Assembly: GCA_029242325.1 (NCBI GenBank)
Contig: JAQWUD010000009.1
Span: 45,080-109,079, forward strand
Origin: Luminiphilus sp.
GTDB lineage: Bacteria > Pseudomonadota > Gammaproteobacteria > Pseudomonadales > Halieaceae
Length of the DNA stretch: 64,000 bases
Direction of reading: 5' to 3'
Both the position numbers and the translations under genes were made by a program. Under the pieces are notes generated by a model. It was not told where the DNA came from and ran no database searches. It was given only the letters and a program-made list of their open reading frames with translations. Positions 8,834 through 18,938 of the stretch are shown in pieces. Each line of letters starts with the position of its first letter. The first letter of the stretch is position 1.

Positions 8834-10570
8834 TTACGCAACATCCGCACTCTCGCCTTGCTCCGCGGTTTGATCCTGAGTAACCCGCAGCACCTCATCT
8901 AACGAGCTCAGTCCGGCCGCGACCTTCATCAAGCCATCCTCGTATAGCGTTCGCATACCCCGGTCTCTGGCCTCATGATGGAGTTGGCTGGCGTCCGCGC
9001 CGCCCAGCACCGTGCGCTGAGCAACTGAATCCAGCACGAACAATTCATGAATCGCCAGTCGGCCCCGATACCCTGTCCCCTTACAGTGATCGCAGCCTGC
9101 ACTCTCATAAATTGCCGCTAATTCCGCATCGCATACAGCCGCCAATCCTGTCTCCTGCAGTAAGCGAGGCGTCAATTCCACCTTAGTCTTGCAGTGGTCA
9201 CACAGCCGCCGAATTAACCGTTGGGACAATACTCCGTTGATGGCAGCGGTAATCAGAAACCGTTCGACACCCATATCCTCCAGTCGCGTGATGGCACCCG
9301 CTGCGGTGTTGGTATGAAGTGTCGACAACACCAGGTGTCCGGTGAGCGCGGACTGCACGGCAATTTGTGCCGTTTCAGTATCCCGCATCTCGCCAATCAT
9401 AATGACGTCAGGGTCCTGTCGCAGTATCGACCGAAGCGCGCGCGCGAAAGTCAGGCCTATTTGCGAATGCACCGGGATTTGATTGATTCCCCGCAATTGA
9501 TATTCGACAGGATCCTCAACCGTGATGATTTTCAGTGTCTCCGAGTCCATGTTGGAGAGCGAAGCATAGAGCGTAGTGGTTTTGCCGGACCCAGTCGGCC
9601 CCGTCATCAGCAGGACCCCATGTGGCTTTTTCAGTAGCGCCTTGTAATGCGTCAATGTGTCGTCGCTGAACCCCATATCTTCGAGATCCAGATTAATACT
9701 CTCGCGGTCCAGCACCCGCATGACCACACCTTCTCCGTGAATAGTGGGCAGCGTTGAAACGCGAAGATCCAATTCATGGCCTTTCACACGCGTCATGATT
9801 CGGCCGTCTTGAGGCAGCCTTCTCTCGGCGATGTTCAGATTCGCGAGCAACTTGATTCGGGAGATAATGGCGGCAGACGCGCTCGCGTCCATGGCCTGCG
9901 TGGCCTCTTGGAGCACGCCATCAACCCGATAGCGCAAGCGAAGACCATCCTCAAAACACTCCAAATGGATGTCGGAAGCCTCGAGCTCCAGTGCGCGTTG
10001 AATAATCTGATTCACGCGCTGTATCACAGGGGCCTCGCTCGCCAGATCCTTCAAATGCTCAATAAACTCATCGTCGTCGGCATCGAACAGGGCATAGCTA
10101 TCCTCGGCGCTTTCCTCATCCTGCTGACTCCGGAGCTCAAGCGCGCTGTCGATGTCAGCCGCCAATCCCAGTCGCAGCGTAATCTGACTGCCGGTTGCCA
10201 GCGTCAGCGCCTTGGAAATGAAGGGATCCTGGGGGCAATGCGCTGCGAAGGCTATTGCACCGTTTGAGGCTAAGATGGGAACCACCCGGTGATTCAACAT
10301 AAAATGCTCAGGCACCGCCGCCAATGCGATCGGTTCAGCCGGATATTCCTCTTTCGCCACCAACGACACGTCGAGCACCTCGCACAGCACAACCGCAAGG
10401 TCCGTTTCGGCGACCAGACCAAGACGTATTAGCACCTCCCCGAGCAAGCCCCCCATTTCTTTCTTCGCGAGCTGAGCACGTTCAAGGTCGCGGTTGCTCA
10501 CCAGACCGCGGGCAACCAAAGCGTCACCCAGTGATGGGGTGTCAGCGGCTTCTGTGCTCTGCAGGTACAC
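8834..10570 (-). CDS. gspE: Type II secretion ATPase GspE
   Basis: Cytoplasmic hexameric ATPase that powers pseudopilus assembly. I place the start at the GTG at 10570, which has a textbook AAAGGAGG 8 bases upstream; the frame stays open 62 codons further but that extension shows no GspE character. The 578-residue protein has an N-terminal MshEN-type domain, a Walker A motif GPTGSGKTTT, an Asp box, a Walker B region with IMIGEMRD, and a His box (LSTLHTNTAAGAITRL). It also has the four-cysteine zinc loop typical of GspE (CDHC and CDHC, about 60 residues apart). It is the first gene of this operon. Confidence 0.95.
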   Translation of the reverse strand: MYLQSTEAADTPSLGDALVARGLVSNRDLERAQLAKKEMGGLLGEVLIRLGLVAETDLAVVLCEVLDVSLVAKEEYPAEPIALAAVPEHFMLNHRVVPILASNGAIAFAAHCPQDPFISKALTLATGSQITLRLGLAADIDSALELRSQQDEESAEDSYALFDADDDEFIEHLKDLASEAPVIQRVNQIIQRALELEASDIHLECFEDGLRLRYRVDGVLQEATQAMDASASAAIISRIKLLANLNIAERRLPQDGRIMTRVKGHELDLRVSTLPTIHGEGVVMRVLDRESINLDLEDMGFSDDTLTHYKALLKKPHGVLLMTGPTGSGKTTTLYASLSNMDSETLKIITVEDPVEYQLRGINQIPVHSQIGLTFARALRSILRQDPDVIMIGEMRDTETAQIAVQSALTGHLVLSTLHTNTAAGAITRLEDMGVERFLITAAINGVLSQRLIRRLCDHCKTKVELTPRLLQETGLAAVCDAELAAIYESAGCDHCKGTGYRGRLAIHELFVLDSVAQRTVLGGADASQLHHEARDRGMRTLYEDGLMKVAAGLSSLDEVLRVTQDQTAEQGESADVA

Positions 10571-10874
10571 CTCAATGGCCTCCTTTAGTGAAGTTCGGTG
10601 TCGCAACGACAGGTCGTGGCGCGCCCAAGGGGTTCTATGCAAGGACGGCCGCCCGAAAACGCTTATTCCCCTCGAACGACAAGATCGTGACATTGTGGGG
10701 CAAAACAGCCTGTAATACCGTGGGTAGTTTTCACACCTCCCACCAACTGGTGCCACTCCTTTTCTCGTGGATTTGTCATGGCCGCATCGCTATGCTCTGC
10801 GCAGCCACCCTGTAGCGCCGATGGTGCCAAAAGAGATGACTGCCCCGACTTGCGCGCACTTAAGCAGAGACCCA
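10571..10874. other. Divergent intergenic region between gspE and the sulfotransferase gene
   Basis: About 300 bases separate the two divergent starts. Both flanking frames remain open into the region (gspE to 10756, sulfotransferase from a GTG at 10767), so part of it could be coding if my start choices are wrong. I could not find a convincing -35/-10 pair on either strand. The gspE ribosome site lies at the left edge. Confidence 0.5.
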
Positions 10875-11687
10875 ATGAATCGACGAAGCGTGCTGGTGCA
10901 CTACCACATTTTCAAAAATGCCGGGACCTCCTTCGAGCGCGTTCTGGATGAAAACTTTGGCGACCGGCATATGACTTTTGACGGCCCCTTTTCGTTTTCC
11001 CAGGTCAATCAGGATCAATTGGCAACCGTCATTGATCACCACCCCTCCCAGTGCGCCTTTTCATCACACCAGATACACCTGCCCGTGCCCTCATCGCTGA
11101 ACTTTCGGGCGATCCCGATTGTGTTCGTGAGGCACCCCTTGCTCCGCATTCGCTCGGTCTATCTTTTTGGGCAACGAGATCAACAGGCTGCCGATCCCAG
11201 CGCAACATCAGCGCCGCTGGCAGGATTTGAGGATTGGGTGGCATCTATGCTCGCAGGAGACAAGAACCGGCTACACCTCTCCAACCTGCAAACCGGCGCG
11301 CTGAGTCGGGCCTATAACCTGCCGCCAAAAAGAAGCGGCGAAAATGGCCGAGTCTGCTTTGACCTCCAGGCCGCCATCAATAACCTTTTATTGGTGCCGT
11401 GTCTCGGGCGCACAGACCATTTCGATACCGACGTGATGAGCTTTGCCGACTCACTAGCGCGATTTGATATCGACTTTTCATACCAGCCAGGAAGGGCGGA
11501 AAACGTCAGTTCGCCTGATTACAACGCGCCTATTGAGGATCAACTCCGGTCACTGGAGCACAGCGTGACCGCAGAGACGTGGGAAAAACTACACTGGCTG
11601 AATCATCAGGATCTGGCACTGTTCGATATTGTGCAGGAGATGGTTGAGCAACGACTAAGCAGCGGTATCCCTATCCACCTCGCTTAA
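10875..11687 (+). CDS. Sulfotransferase family protein
   Basis: Probable PAPS-dependent carbohydrate sulfotransferase of 270 residues. The N-terminus carries a 5'-phosphosulfate-binding loop of the form FKNAGTSFE (about residues 13-21). A 3'-phosphate-binding motif (IVFVRHPLLRIRS, about 76-88) follows, the arrangement of the Sulfotransfer_2 group. No signal peptide is seen. The ATG at 10875 is chosen because the conserved loop begins just after it; ATG codons at 10821 and 10836 are possible and none has a strong ribosome site. The 3' end overlaps the convergent glycosyltransferase gene by 17 bases, which suggests a shared role in decorating a surface glycan. The substrate is unknown. Confidence 0.78.
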   Translation: MNRRSVLVHYHIFKNAGTSFERVLDENFGDRHMTFDGPFSFSQVNQDQLATVIDHHPSQCAFSSHQIHLPVPSSLNFRAIPIVFVRHPLLRIRSVYLFGQRDQQAADPSATSAPLAGFEDWVASMLAGDKNRLHLSNLQTGALSRAYNLPPKRSGENGRVCFDLQAAINNLLLVPCLGRTDHFDTDVMSFADSLARFDIDFSYQPGRAENVSSPDYNAPIEDQLRSLEHSVTAETWEKLHWLNHQDLALFDIVQEMVEQRLSSGIPIHLA

Positions 11688-14600
11688 AGAGCGGGCCCAA
11701 AGCCTCAAGCAAGGCGCGTTTTGCGACATCGGGGGTGAAGCGTCCCTGCAATGACTCGCGACCATTGGCAGATAATGTGTTCCATAGCCCCTGATCACCA
11801 TAAACCTCAGCCATGGCCTGCGCGAAGGCTTCGGGGGTGGACGCAAACATGGCGTCCCTCCTGTTCTCAAGACCCATGCCCTCCAGCGCCATCGGTGAGC
11901 CCACAACGGGCACGCCATAGCTCAGCGCCTGATTCACTTTGCCTTTCACACCCGCGCCATACCGTAAGGGGGCGATGACTAATTTGCAGCGCTGATAGTA
12001 GGGGGTGAGATCCTCAACGAAGCCCAGCATTGTTAGACCCTGTGCCTCACCCCACCGTTTTAAGCTATCCGGCATGCGGCTGCCAATGACCAAAACCTCG
12101 GCCTCGGGGCAGGTCGCTCTGAAAAGCGGCCAGATCTCCTCGCCAAAGTATTCCACTGCATCACTATTCGGAGGGTGCTGAAACCCACCCACAAACAACA
12201 CATCGCGTCGCCCCTCAGAGGCAACCGGGCTCGCATCAATCTCATGAATATTGCTGATCAAGGCGACTGGCGCCGCAGGCGCTTCGGCCGCCAAAGCACT
12301 CACCTCTGCCTCGCTCACAACAATCGTCAGATCCGACTGTGCAATCACCGCCAGTTCTTCTTGATGAGCAAGCTCTGCCATCTTGAGGGTTGCGGCAGCG
12401 CCGTCAAGTTGGTGCTGCCGCTGCAATCTCAGATAGTGCAGGTCGATGGTATCGAACCAAATCTGGGTGTTGGTTTGGGCGTCCCTTATCAGCTCGACAT
12501 ACTGAATCGCGATGTAATGTCGGCACAAAGTCACCACGTCATACGCCCCCCCATGCGCCTGCAGGTAGTCGCGCATGGACTTTACGTGGGGCACGTGAAG
12601 CACCTCGATGCCCTCATCTCGAAGCCGCTGGGCATAAGGCTCATCCGCCAGGAGATTATCAGCTGCAAACGTTACCTTGCACCCAAGGTCGCGCAATATT
12701 CTCAATAACCTGACGGTTCTCAATGAACCCGAATCCTGATCAGGTGTCAGCATGCAGGCCTCTACCCAGAGGATGCGCGCCTGTGCCCCCCGATCGCATT
12801 CTCTTTGCGGCGCCTCGCCATTGGATGCGTGTTTTGAAAGCTGCTGCGACCACTTTGCAGCGAACAACGCCTGATTTCTGACCTGATATGCTTTTTGGCC
12901 CTCGTTGACGTCTGTGCCGTGAGACACTCCCTCGAAATGCACCACAGTGGCAGCGGGCTGATAAAGCGTGCGCCAACCGGCCTCGCGCAGGGCGAAACAC
13001 AGGTCGGTGTCCTCGTAGTAGCAGGGCGCAAACTGTTCGTCGAACCCACCGACCGACGACCATGCTGCCCTGTCCACCATCAGCGCGGCAGCAGAGCAGT
13101 AATCTGCCTCCCGAACGTAATTAAACCGGGGCAAGCTGGCGTCCTCGTCACGCCCCCAGTTCCAGCCTGAGCCGTCGCGCCAAATAATGCCTCCAGCCTC
13201 CTGCAATGCACCATCTGGATAGCACAACTTCGCACCCACTGCGCCAACACCCGAGAACTGCTGAAAGGTGTGCCATAGGGCATCGATGGCGTCTGCAACG
13301 AGCTGGGTATCGTTGTTAAGCAGCAGCACCCGATCACCCCTCGCCTGAGATACAGCGTGATTACAGTTCCGCAGAAACCCAAGGTTGTGCGGCTGCCTGA
13401 TCAGTCGCACACCGCTAATGTCGAACTCGGTCGGGTCAAACGGGTCCGGGTAGGCGTCGTCGGCCACGATCACCTCAAAGGAGACAGACGGCGGGCAGGC
13501 ACTGATCGATCGCAAGCAGTGCGCCGTCACCGCGTGCTCACCGAAACTGGGGATCACAATAGAAAGCTGAGGCGCAGTTGCGTCATTGAAAGCAACCGGG
13601 GAACCGGGCAATACCGCTAGCCAGTCGGAGCCTCCATCGGCTGTCGGCGACATCGCTGTCTCCCGCCGCCGCCATCGATGCCATCTGCGCCCAGCCGCAC
13701 TCCTGAGACCCCTCCAGCCGCCCGTGGAATAATGGTAACGCGAGAACACGTAGACCTTCCGGCTAAACACGGCCAAGGGGCGCATTCGCTCGATACCCAG
13801 CTTGACGCCGTGTAGCGTCCACCGGAGGGGTGTCATAAGACGCCAGAGCGTGCTGGTCTCCAACTCCAGTACCCGCTCAGCAAATACATTCCTTTCTGCG
13901 AGAATTTGATCGCGCTCTATAAAAGATCTGTCGAGCGCTTTACTGATCTCGCCCTGTTCAGCCTGCAAAGCGTCCACGATTTCCTTGAGATGCAAGACAT
14001 CTGCGGCATTCGCTTCCTGCAGGCTGGCTATCTCACTCTTAAGGTGGTGCTCCTCGCGCGCGTGGGCCTCGTGCAAGCCATGGATCGTCTGCGTGAGATG
14101 CTCAACCTCCTCTGCCCTCACATGCAAATGCGCCTCGCGCTCCTGCAGAATGGCATGCGTATCCAACGTATGGTGGCGCAGCGCCGCCTGTGCTTCGGCA
14201 TGACGCTGCTCTAGGGCCGCGTTCAATAGCTCTTCGATAGGCGGAAGGGGCGCGGCGAGCGGCTTTTCGACCTCAGCCAACCGCGTCAACACCTCAAGCA
14301 AACGCTCAAATACCAACGGTTCAGATGGGTCCAACGGCGCCAGATAGCGCTCGGCATATTCCGCAGGCGATACGAACCCGATCCTACTCTCAGCAGTTTC
14401 GATCTGCTGTATGACATGCGTAGGACGCTGCGCCAAGAGCACCTCAAGCAGCGCGCCTGTATCACTTGAAGCGGGCAACAGACTCGCCTGCGGGACTTCA
14501 CGCAGCCGCTCCTCCATCGCGCCTGAGGCGACAGCGATAATCGGGAGTCCGGTCGCTAGGCACGCGGAAAGTGCGTAGTTAAAGGTTTCGGGTATTTGCG

Positions 14601-16311
14601 AAGCGAACAGAAAGCAATCGGGGCGTTCACGTAGCAGAATATCGGGCAGGTCTTCTCGGCGATAGGGGCCGGTCACCAATGCCCTCGGGTGGTTGTTTAG
14701 GGGCCTGATGGTCGGGCCTATGATGGCAAAATCGAGGGGGAGGTCAGCCTCCTCAGCGCGCCTGACGATGCTTGCGACCACGTCAAAGCCTTTGATCAGT
14801 GACAAGGCACCCACTACCGCAACTTTAATCCGAGATTGGCTACGGGCCTGATGCTGGGAAAAACGCGCTGTCTGGGTATCGGCGTGGGGCCAAACGCTGC
14901 AGGTCACATCCGGATAATAATCGCGAATGGCCTCGGCCGTGGATATTGAGGGACAAATCACTCGTTCAGCCCGCATCAAATGACCCGAGAATGCCTCCCG
15001 CCACTCCACAATTTCAAGATCCCAATGATTGGGCCGCTCAGCGATACAGGCGTTACAACCTGCGTCATTGGGTCGGCCACAGAATCGCCCATCCTGATCC
15101 TGAAAATGGAACTGAGGACAGGCCGCGACGAAGTCATGAATCGTAATATCGAAAGGCAAATCGACTTTTGAGGGCAGGTCCAACACCCATCTCGGCTGCC
15201 CCGCGTAGTGGTGGTAGTGAATGCGCTGAACGCCAAATGCAAGCAGGAACTCGGGAATCAGTCGCTCTGCCTCAGCTTCGGGCAACCTGATAGAGAATGC
15301 TCCCTCACCACCAACAGTCTCTACGCAAATCGCGCTTTCACCCCAAGGGCTCATTACCAAACTCAGGCACCCGCTGACCTCCCGACAGGCCCGCGATAAA
15401 TCTTCTACATATTGCGAGACACCCCCACCCAGTCTGTGGGACACATGAAGGATTCTTGGACCGTCACTGGGCTGCAACCGTTCAAGATCACACCGCAATC
15501 GGGCAGGAAGCGCTGGATCACGCTTGATCCAGTCCTGAACGTGAGCCGAAAAATCAGGGTATCGCTGGTCCACCACTGTTTGCGCCGCGATCTTCAGCTG
15601 TTCCGACTCGTAGCCAAAAGACACATTGCCTGCGTGGTAAACGAACACGTCGCAAGCCAAAAGGTGGTCCCACCCGGCGGCGGCGGTCGATAGACAAAAC
15701 TCCACCTCCTCGCCATAGCCACGGCCATAGCGCTCGTCGAACCCGTTGCTCGCCTGCCACGCTTCCCTCGCCACAAACATGCAAAAACCAATTGCCGTGG
15801 GTAAAGACACCGATTCTCCGCCATTGGCGCCGGCCATCGCACGATCGAGCACGGCCACATCAATCAGCGTATCTGCACTGCGTGCATTGCCGCCCCAGGG
15901 ATAACTGGCGATGGTCGCATTATTGGAGAAGGGCGTGACGGTAGCCACTTGGGGATGGCCTCTGGCGTGAGCGGCCATGCGGTCCAGCCAGTCACCATGG
16001 ACTTCTGTATCCGCATTCAGCAAGACAAAATCGTGATCAAGCCGCAGTGCTGCACCCTGATTACAACTGCGGACGAAACCTTGGTTTTCCTCATTAACCA
16101 GGAGCGTAATCAAGGCAGCATCGGCCAACCGTTGGAGGTAGTCGCCAATCTCGGGTTCCGGCGAGCAATCGTTCACCACGATCACGTTACCCAGCACTTC
16201 ATTGGTGCTGGCTAACACGGACTCGAGGCACGCCCTCACCTCCGCCACGCCACCGTAAACCGGGATGATGACGTCTACGGCAGCTCTTGAATCACTCACG
16301 GATCGCATCAT
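11671..16311 (-). CDS. Multidomain glycosyltransferase (GT2-GT4-coiled coil-GT2-GT4)
   Basis: A 1,546-residue cytoplasmic-type protein with four predicted glycosyltransferase modules. Residues about 12-260 are a GT2 fold (VIIPVYGG, nucleotide-binding NADTEV at 99-104, GEEVEF near 200). Residues about 285-660 are a GT4/GT-B fold (RILHVSHRLGGGVSQYVEDL; C-terminal half with GALSLIKGFD). Residues about 690-820 are a Glu/His-rich coiled coil. Residues about 915-1150 are a second GT2 (IVIPSFGEH, NNDTQL, EDTDLCF). Residues about 1178-1546 are a second GT-B half-pair ending with GAGVKGKVNQALSYGVPVV. It probably builds a repeating glycan at the membrane. No neighbouring polysaccharide export genes are present. 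The ATG at 16311 has only a weak ribosome site. Sugar specificities cannot be told from sequence. Confidence 0.88.
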   Translation of the reverse strand: MMRSVSDSRAAVDVIIPVYGGVAEVRACLESVLASTNEVLGNVIVVNDCSPEPEIGDYLQRLADAALITLLVNEENQGFVRSCNQGAALRLDHDFVLLNADTEVHGDWLDRMAAHARGHPQVATVTPFSNNATIASYPWGGNARSADTLIDVAVLDRAMAGANGGESVSLPTAIGFCMFVAREAWQASNGFDERYGRGYGEEVEFCLSTAAAGWDHLLACDVFVYHAGNVSFGYESEQLKIAAQTVVDQRYPDFSAHVQDWIKRDPALPARLRCDLERLQPSDGPRILHVSHRLGGGVSQYVEDLSRACREVSGCLSLVMSPWGESAICVETVGGEGAFSIRLPEAEAERLIPEFLLAFGVQRIHYHHYAGQPRWVLDLPSKVDLPFDITIHDFVAACPQFHFQDQDGRFCGRPNDAGCNACIAERPNHWDLEIVEWREAFSGHLMRAERVICPSISTAEAIRDYYPDVTCSVWPHADTQTARFSQHQARSQSRIKVAVVGALSLIKGFDVVASIVRRAEEADLPLDFAIIGPTIRPLNNHPRALVTGPYRREDLPDILLRERPDCFLFASQIPETFNYALSACLATGLPIIAVASGAMEERLREVPQASLLPASSDTGALLEVLLAQRPTHVIQQIETAESRIGFVSPAEYAERYLAPLDPSEPLVFERLLEVLTRLAEVEKPLAAPLPPIEELLNAALEQRHAEAQAALRHHTLDTHAILQEREAHLHVRAEEVEHLTQTIHGLHEAHAREEHHLKSEIASLQEANAADVLHLKEIVDALQAEQGEISKALDRSFIERDQILAERNVFAERVLELETSTLWRLMTPLRWTLHGVKLGIERMRPLAVFSRKVYVFSRYHYSTGGWRGLRSAAGRRWHRWRRRETAMSPTADGGSDWLAVLPGSPVAFNDATAPQLSIVIPSFGEHAVTAHCLRSISACPPSVSFEVIVADDAYPDPFDPTEFDISGVRLIRQPHNLGFLRNCNHAVSQARGDRVLLLNNDTQLVADAIDALWHTFQQFSGVGAVGAKLCYPDGALQEAGGIIWRDGSGWNWGRDEDASLPRFNYVREADYCSAAALMVDRAAWSSVGGFDEQFAPCYYEDTDLCFALREAGWRTLYQPAATVVHFEGVSHGTDVNEGQKAYQVRNQALFAAKWSQQLSKHASNGEAPQRECDRGAQARILWVEACMLTPDQDSGSLRTVRLLRILRDLGCKVTFAADNLLADEPYAQRLRDEGIEVLHVPHVKSMRDYLQAHGGAYDVVTLCRHYIAIQYVELIRDAQTNTQIWFDTIDLHYLRLQRQHQLDGAAATLKMAELAHQEELAVIAQSDLTIVVSEAEVSALAAEAPAAPVALISNIHEIDASPVASEGRRDVLFVGGFQHPPNSDAVEYFGEEIWPLFRATCPEAEVLVIGSRMPDSLKRWGEAQGLTMLGFVEDLTPYYQRCKLVIAPLRYGAGVKGKVNQALSYGVPVVGSPMALEGMGLENRRDAMFASTPEAFAQAMAEVYGDQGLWNTLSANGRESLQGRFTPDVAKRALLEALGPLFKRGG

Positions 16312-16392
16312 GCTACCCGGTGGATGGCCATTGCAGACTCAAGACAATTCACGCAGCCCCTCTGCTGTGGCCCGCACTTCGAGTGCATCCGT

Positions 16393-18018
16393 TCATGAAG
16401 GAAAAGCGTAGTCCGCAAAGCTCTCGCGCAGTGCGGTTTTTTGGATCTTGCCGGTCGCAGTGTGTGGCATGGCTTCGATGAACTGCACGTCATCCGGGAT
16501 CCACCACTTGGCAATCTTGCCATCGAGATAGGCTTTTAGCTCCTCCGGAGAGGGTGATTCACCCGACGCCTTCACCACAATCAGTAGCGGTCGCTCGCCC
16601 CACTTATCATGCAGACGGCCAATGACTGCCGCCTCCGCGACCTTAGGATGCCCCGTCGCCACATTCTCGATTTCGATAGAGGAAATCCACTCGCCGCCAG
16701 ACTTGATCACATCCTTGGTACGGTCAGTGATGGATACAAAACCCTCGGGGCTCACAGTGGCCACATCTCCGGTCTCAAACCAGCCGGCCTCCGCGTGAGC
16801 TTCGGATCCCTCCAACTTGAAATAACTTGAGCAGATCCAGGGACCCCGCACCTTGAGCGCGCCAAATGCTTGCCCATCCCAGGGAAGCTCATTGTTATCA
16901 TCATCCATGATCTTGATTTCGACACCCCAAATCGGCGTGCCAACATTGGTGCGCACGTCAGCAAACTCCTTTGGAGAGTAAAGAACTCTATGGCCACCGG
17001 CATGGTTTGTCGTACCCAGCGGGCTCATCTCCGTCATTCCCCAGGCGTGACGGGTGTCAACACCGTAGCTATCAAACTCTTCCATGACGGAGCGTGGGCA
17101 GGCTGACCCGCCCACCACCACGCGATTCAGGGTATCGACGCGCTGAGCTGACTCCCGCAGGTGTGCGAGGAGATTGAGCCACACGGTCGGAACCCCCGCC
17201 GACATTGTGACTCCCTCCTCGTTGATCAGCGCGGCCAGTGTCGGGCCATCGCCCATCTTATTGCCGGGCATGACCATTTTCGCGCCGGCGACGGGGCAGG
17301 CATAAGGAGTGCCCCACGCGTTGACATGAAACATGGGCACGATCGGCAAAATCACATCACCGCTGGAGATGTTCATGGCATCCGGGATCAACGTCGCATA
17401 GGTGTGCAGCACCGTAGAGCGATGACTGTACAAAACGCCTTTGGGGTTCCCCGTGGTGCCCGAGGTGTAGCACAGAGAGCAGGCTTCTTGCTCATCTAGA
17501 TCGGGCCATTGAAAACCGTTGCTGTGGCCCGCCAGTAAGTCTTCATAACACAACACATCGGTGCGAGACGTATCGGGCATGTGCTCCCGCGTCGTCATAA
17601 TGACCCAACCCTCGACACCAGCACACTCGCTGGCAATCCCTTCAATCAGCGGCCAGAAGTCCGGATCCAGAAACACATAACGGTCTTCCGCATGGTTGAT
17701 GATGTAGACGATCTGCTCGGGAAATAAACGCGGGTTAATGGTATGACACACATAACCCGAACACGCGGAGCCATAATAAGTCTCCATGTGCCGATAATCA
17801 TTCCACGCCAGTGTTGCGATCCGATCTCCGGCGCTGAGTTGCCAACCCTGCATTGCGTTGGCTAACTGACGCGCACGGGCAAAACACTCCCGGTAGGTAT
17901 AGCGATGACGGGGGTTGTCGCGCGTAATCGAGACAATCTCTTTATGTCCGTGCACCTGTTCAGCATGCCGCACGATCGAAGTGATCGTGAGCGGAACGTC
18001 CATCATCAAACCATTCAT
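16393..18018 (-). CDS. Fatty-acid--CoA ligase (AMP-forming, AlkK/FadD-like)
   Basis: Activates a medium- or long-chain carboxylic acid to its CoA thioester through an acyl-adenylate. About 541 residues from the ATG at 18018, which has GGGAGAGG 8 bases upstream. The AMP-binding signature [12 protein letters not shown] lies near residue 180. Later come WGMTEMSP, the GWFETGDVA motif, the hinge [16 protein letters not shown], and the C-terminal catalytic Lys in the [10 protein letters not shown] motif. The family is broad, so chain length is uncertain. It is co-directional with the MBL hydrolase and fabV upstream, and these may form one lipid-related transcript. Confidence 0.9.
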   Translation of the reverse strand: MNGLMMDVPLTITSIVRHAEQVHGHKEIVSITRDNPRHRYTYRECFARARQLANAMQGWQLSAGDRIATLAWNDYRHMETYYGSACSGYVCHTINPRLFPEQIVYIINHAEDRYVFLDPDFWPLIEGIASECAGVEGWVIMTTREHMPDTSRTDVLCYEDLLAGHSNGFQWPDLDEQEACSLCYTSGTTGNPKGVLYSHRSTVLHTYATLIPDAMNISSGDVILPIVPMFHVNAWGTPYACPVAGAKMVMPGNKMGDGPTLAALINEEGVTMSAGVPTVWLNLLAHLRESAQRVDTLNRVVVGGSACPRSVMEEFDSYGVDTRHAWGMTEMSPLGTTNHAGGHRVLYSPKEFADVRTNVGTPIWGVEIKIMDDDNNELPWDGQAFGALKVRGPWICSSYFKLEGSEAHAEAGWFETGDVATVSPEGFVSITDRTKDVIKSGGEWISSIEIENVATGHPKVAEAAVIGRLHDKWGERPLLIVVKASGESPSPEELKAYLDGKIAKWWIPDDVQFIEAMPHTATGKIQKTALRESFADYAFPS

Positions 18019-18100
18019 GGCTATCGCCTCTCCCACTCAACTGATTGCAGCATCTACCGCTACGCCGTTTCGTTCAGCAAATGCAGCAGCAAAAAAATCA

Positions 18101-18937
18101 TCAGGCTCGGGCCCGCCAATGATCAACCCCATCGATTGCCGATCGGGTTGCCCGGTCCTCATCCTCAAGCTTGATAAGGTGCGCCAGCAACGACAGCTTG
18201 GCCCACTCATGCATCATGGGATCCACGTCATCGTAAACCCGCACCACCAAATGATCGAGTGAACTGGACGACTCATCCAGCGCGGCAGCCACCTTAACCT
18301 CGCGCATCAAACGATGCCGGATCAATTTCTCCACCTCGCGAGGGCAATCTGGAATTAGCTCACCGTGACCCGGCGCAACACACTTTACCGGGTAGTCGAG
18401 GAGCCGCCGCAAAGAGGCAATATAGTGGGCCATGTTGCCACCAGGAGGCACAATCACGACAGTGGAGCCGTCCATGATGTGATCACCTGCAAACACCATG
18501 CCCTCCTCCTCGAGCAGATAACATACATGGTTATCGACATGGCCCGGGGTGCGAATCGCTCGTAGGGTCCAGCCTTCCCCCGACACTGTGTCGTCATCCT
18601 CAATCTGGGCGGTGGGCTGAAAGGTCAAATCCTGGTGCCGATCGTCCTCTGTGACGCGACCCACCAATGAAGCTCCCGTTGCCTCAGCGAGCAGTGCCGC
18701 GCCGGGCGAGTGATCCGGGTGGGTGTGTGTACAGGCAATACAGCGCAACTGATCGCCCACACAATCGAGGATTGCCTTGATATGAGTGTCTACTGCAGGC
18801 CCCGGATCAATCACAACGAGATCAGTTTGTCCCACCACGTAGGTGTTAGTGCCCGGCCCTGTCATGGGACCGGGGTTAGGGGCCACAATCCGCCGCACCC
18901 GCTCAGACAGCGCTTTTACCTCTCCATGAGGCTGCAT
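18101..18937 (-). CDS. MBL-fold metallo-hydrolase (LACTB2-like)
   Basis: Metallo-beta-lactamase-fold hydrolase of 278 residues with a complete dinuclear zinc site: THTHPDHSPG near residue 70, TPGHVDNH near 130, AGDHIMDG near 150 and APGHGE near 190. A C-terminal helical extension of about 60 residues matches the winged-helix tail of LACTB2-type proteins, some of which are RNases and others thioesterase-like. The substrate is unknown. The ATG at 18937 begins immediately after the fabV stop with no clear ribosome site, suggesting coupled translation. Confidence 0.83.
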   Translation of the reverse strand: MQPHGEVKALSERVRRIVAPNPGPMTGPGTNTYVVGQTDLVVIDPGPAVDTHIKAILDCVGDQLRCIACTHTHPDHSPGAALLAEATGASLVGRVTEDDRHQDLTFQPTAQIEDDDTVSGEGWTLRAIRTPGHVDNHVCYLLEEEGMVFAGDHIMDGSTVVIVPPGGNMAHYIASLRRLLDYPVKCVAPGHGELIPDCPREVEKLIRHRLMREVKVAAALDESSSSLDHLVVRVYDDVDPMMHEWAKLSLLAHLIKLEDEDRATRSAIDGVDHWRARA

Positions 18938-18938
18938 A

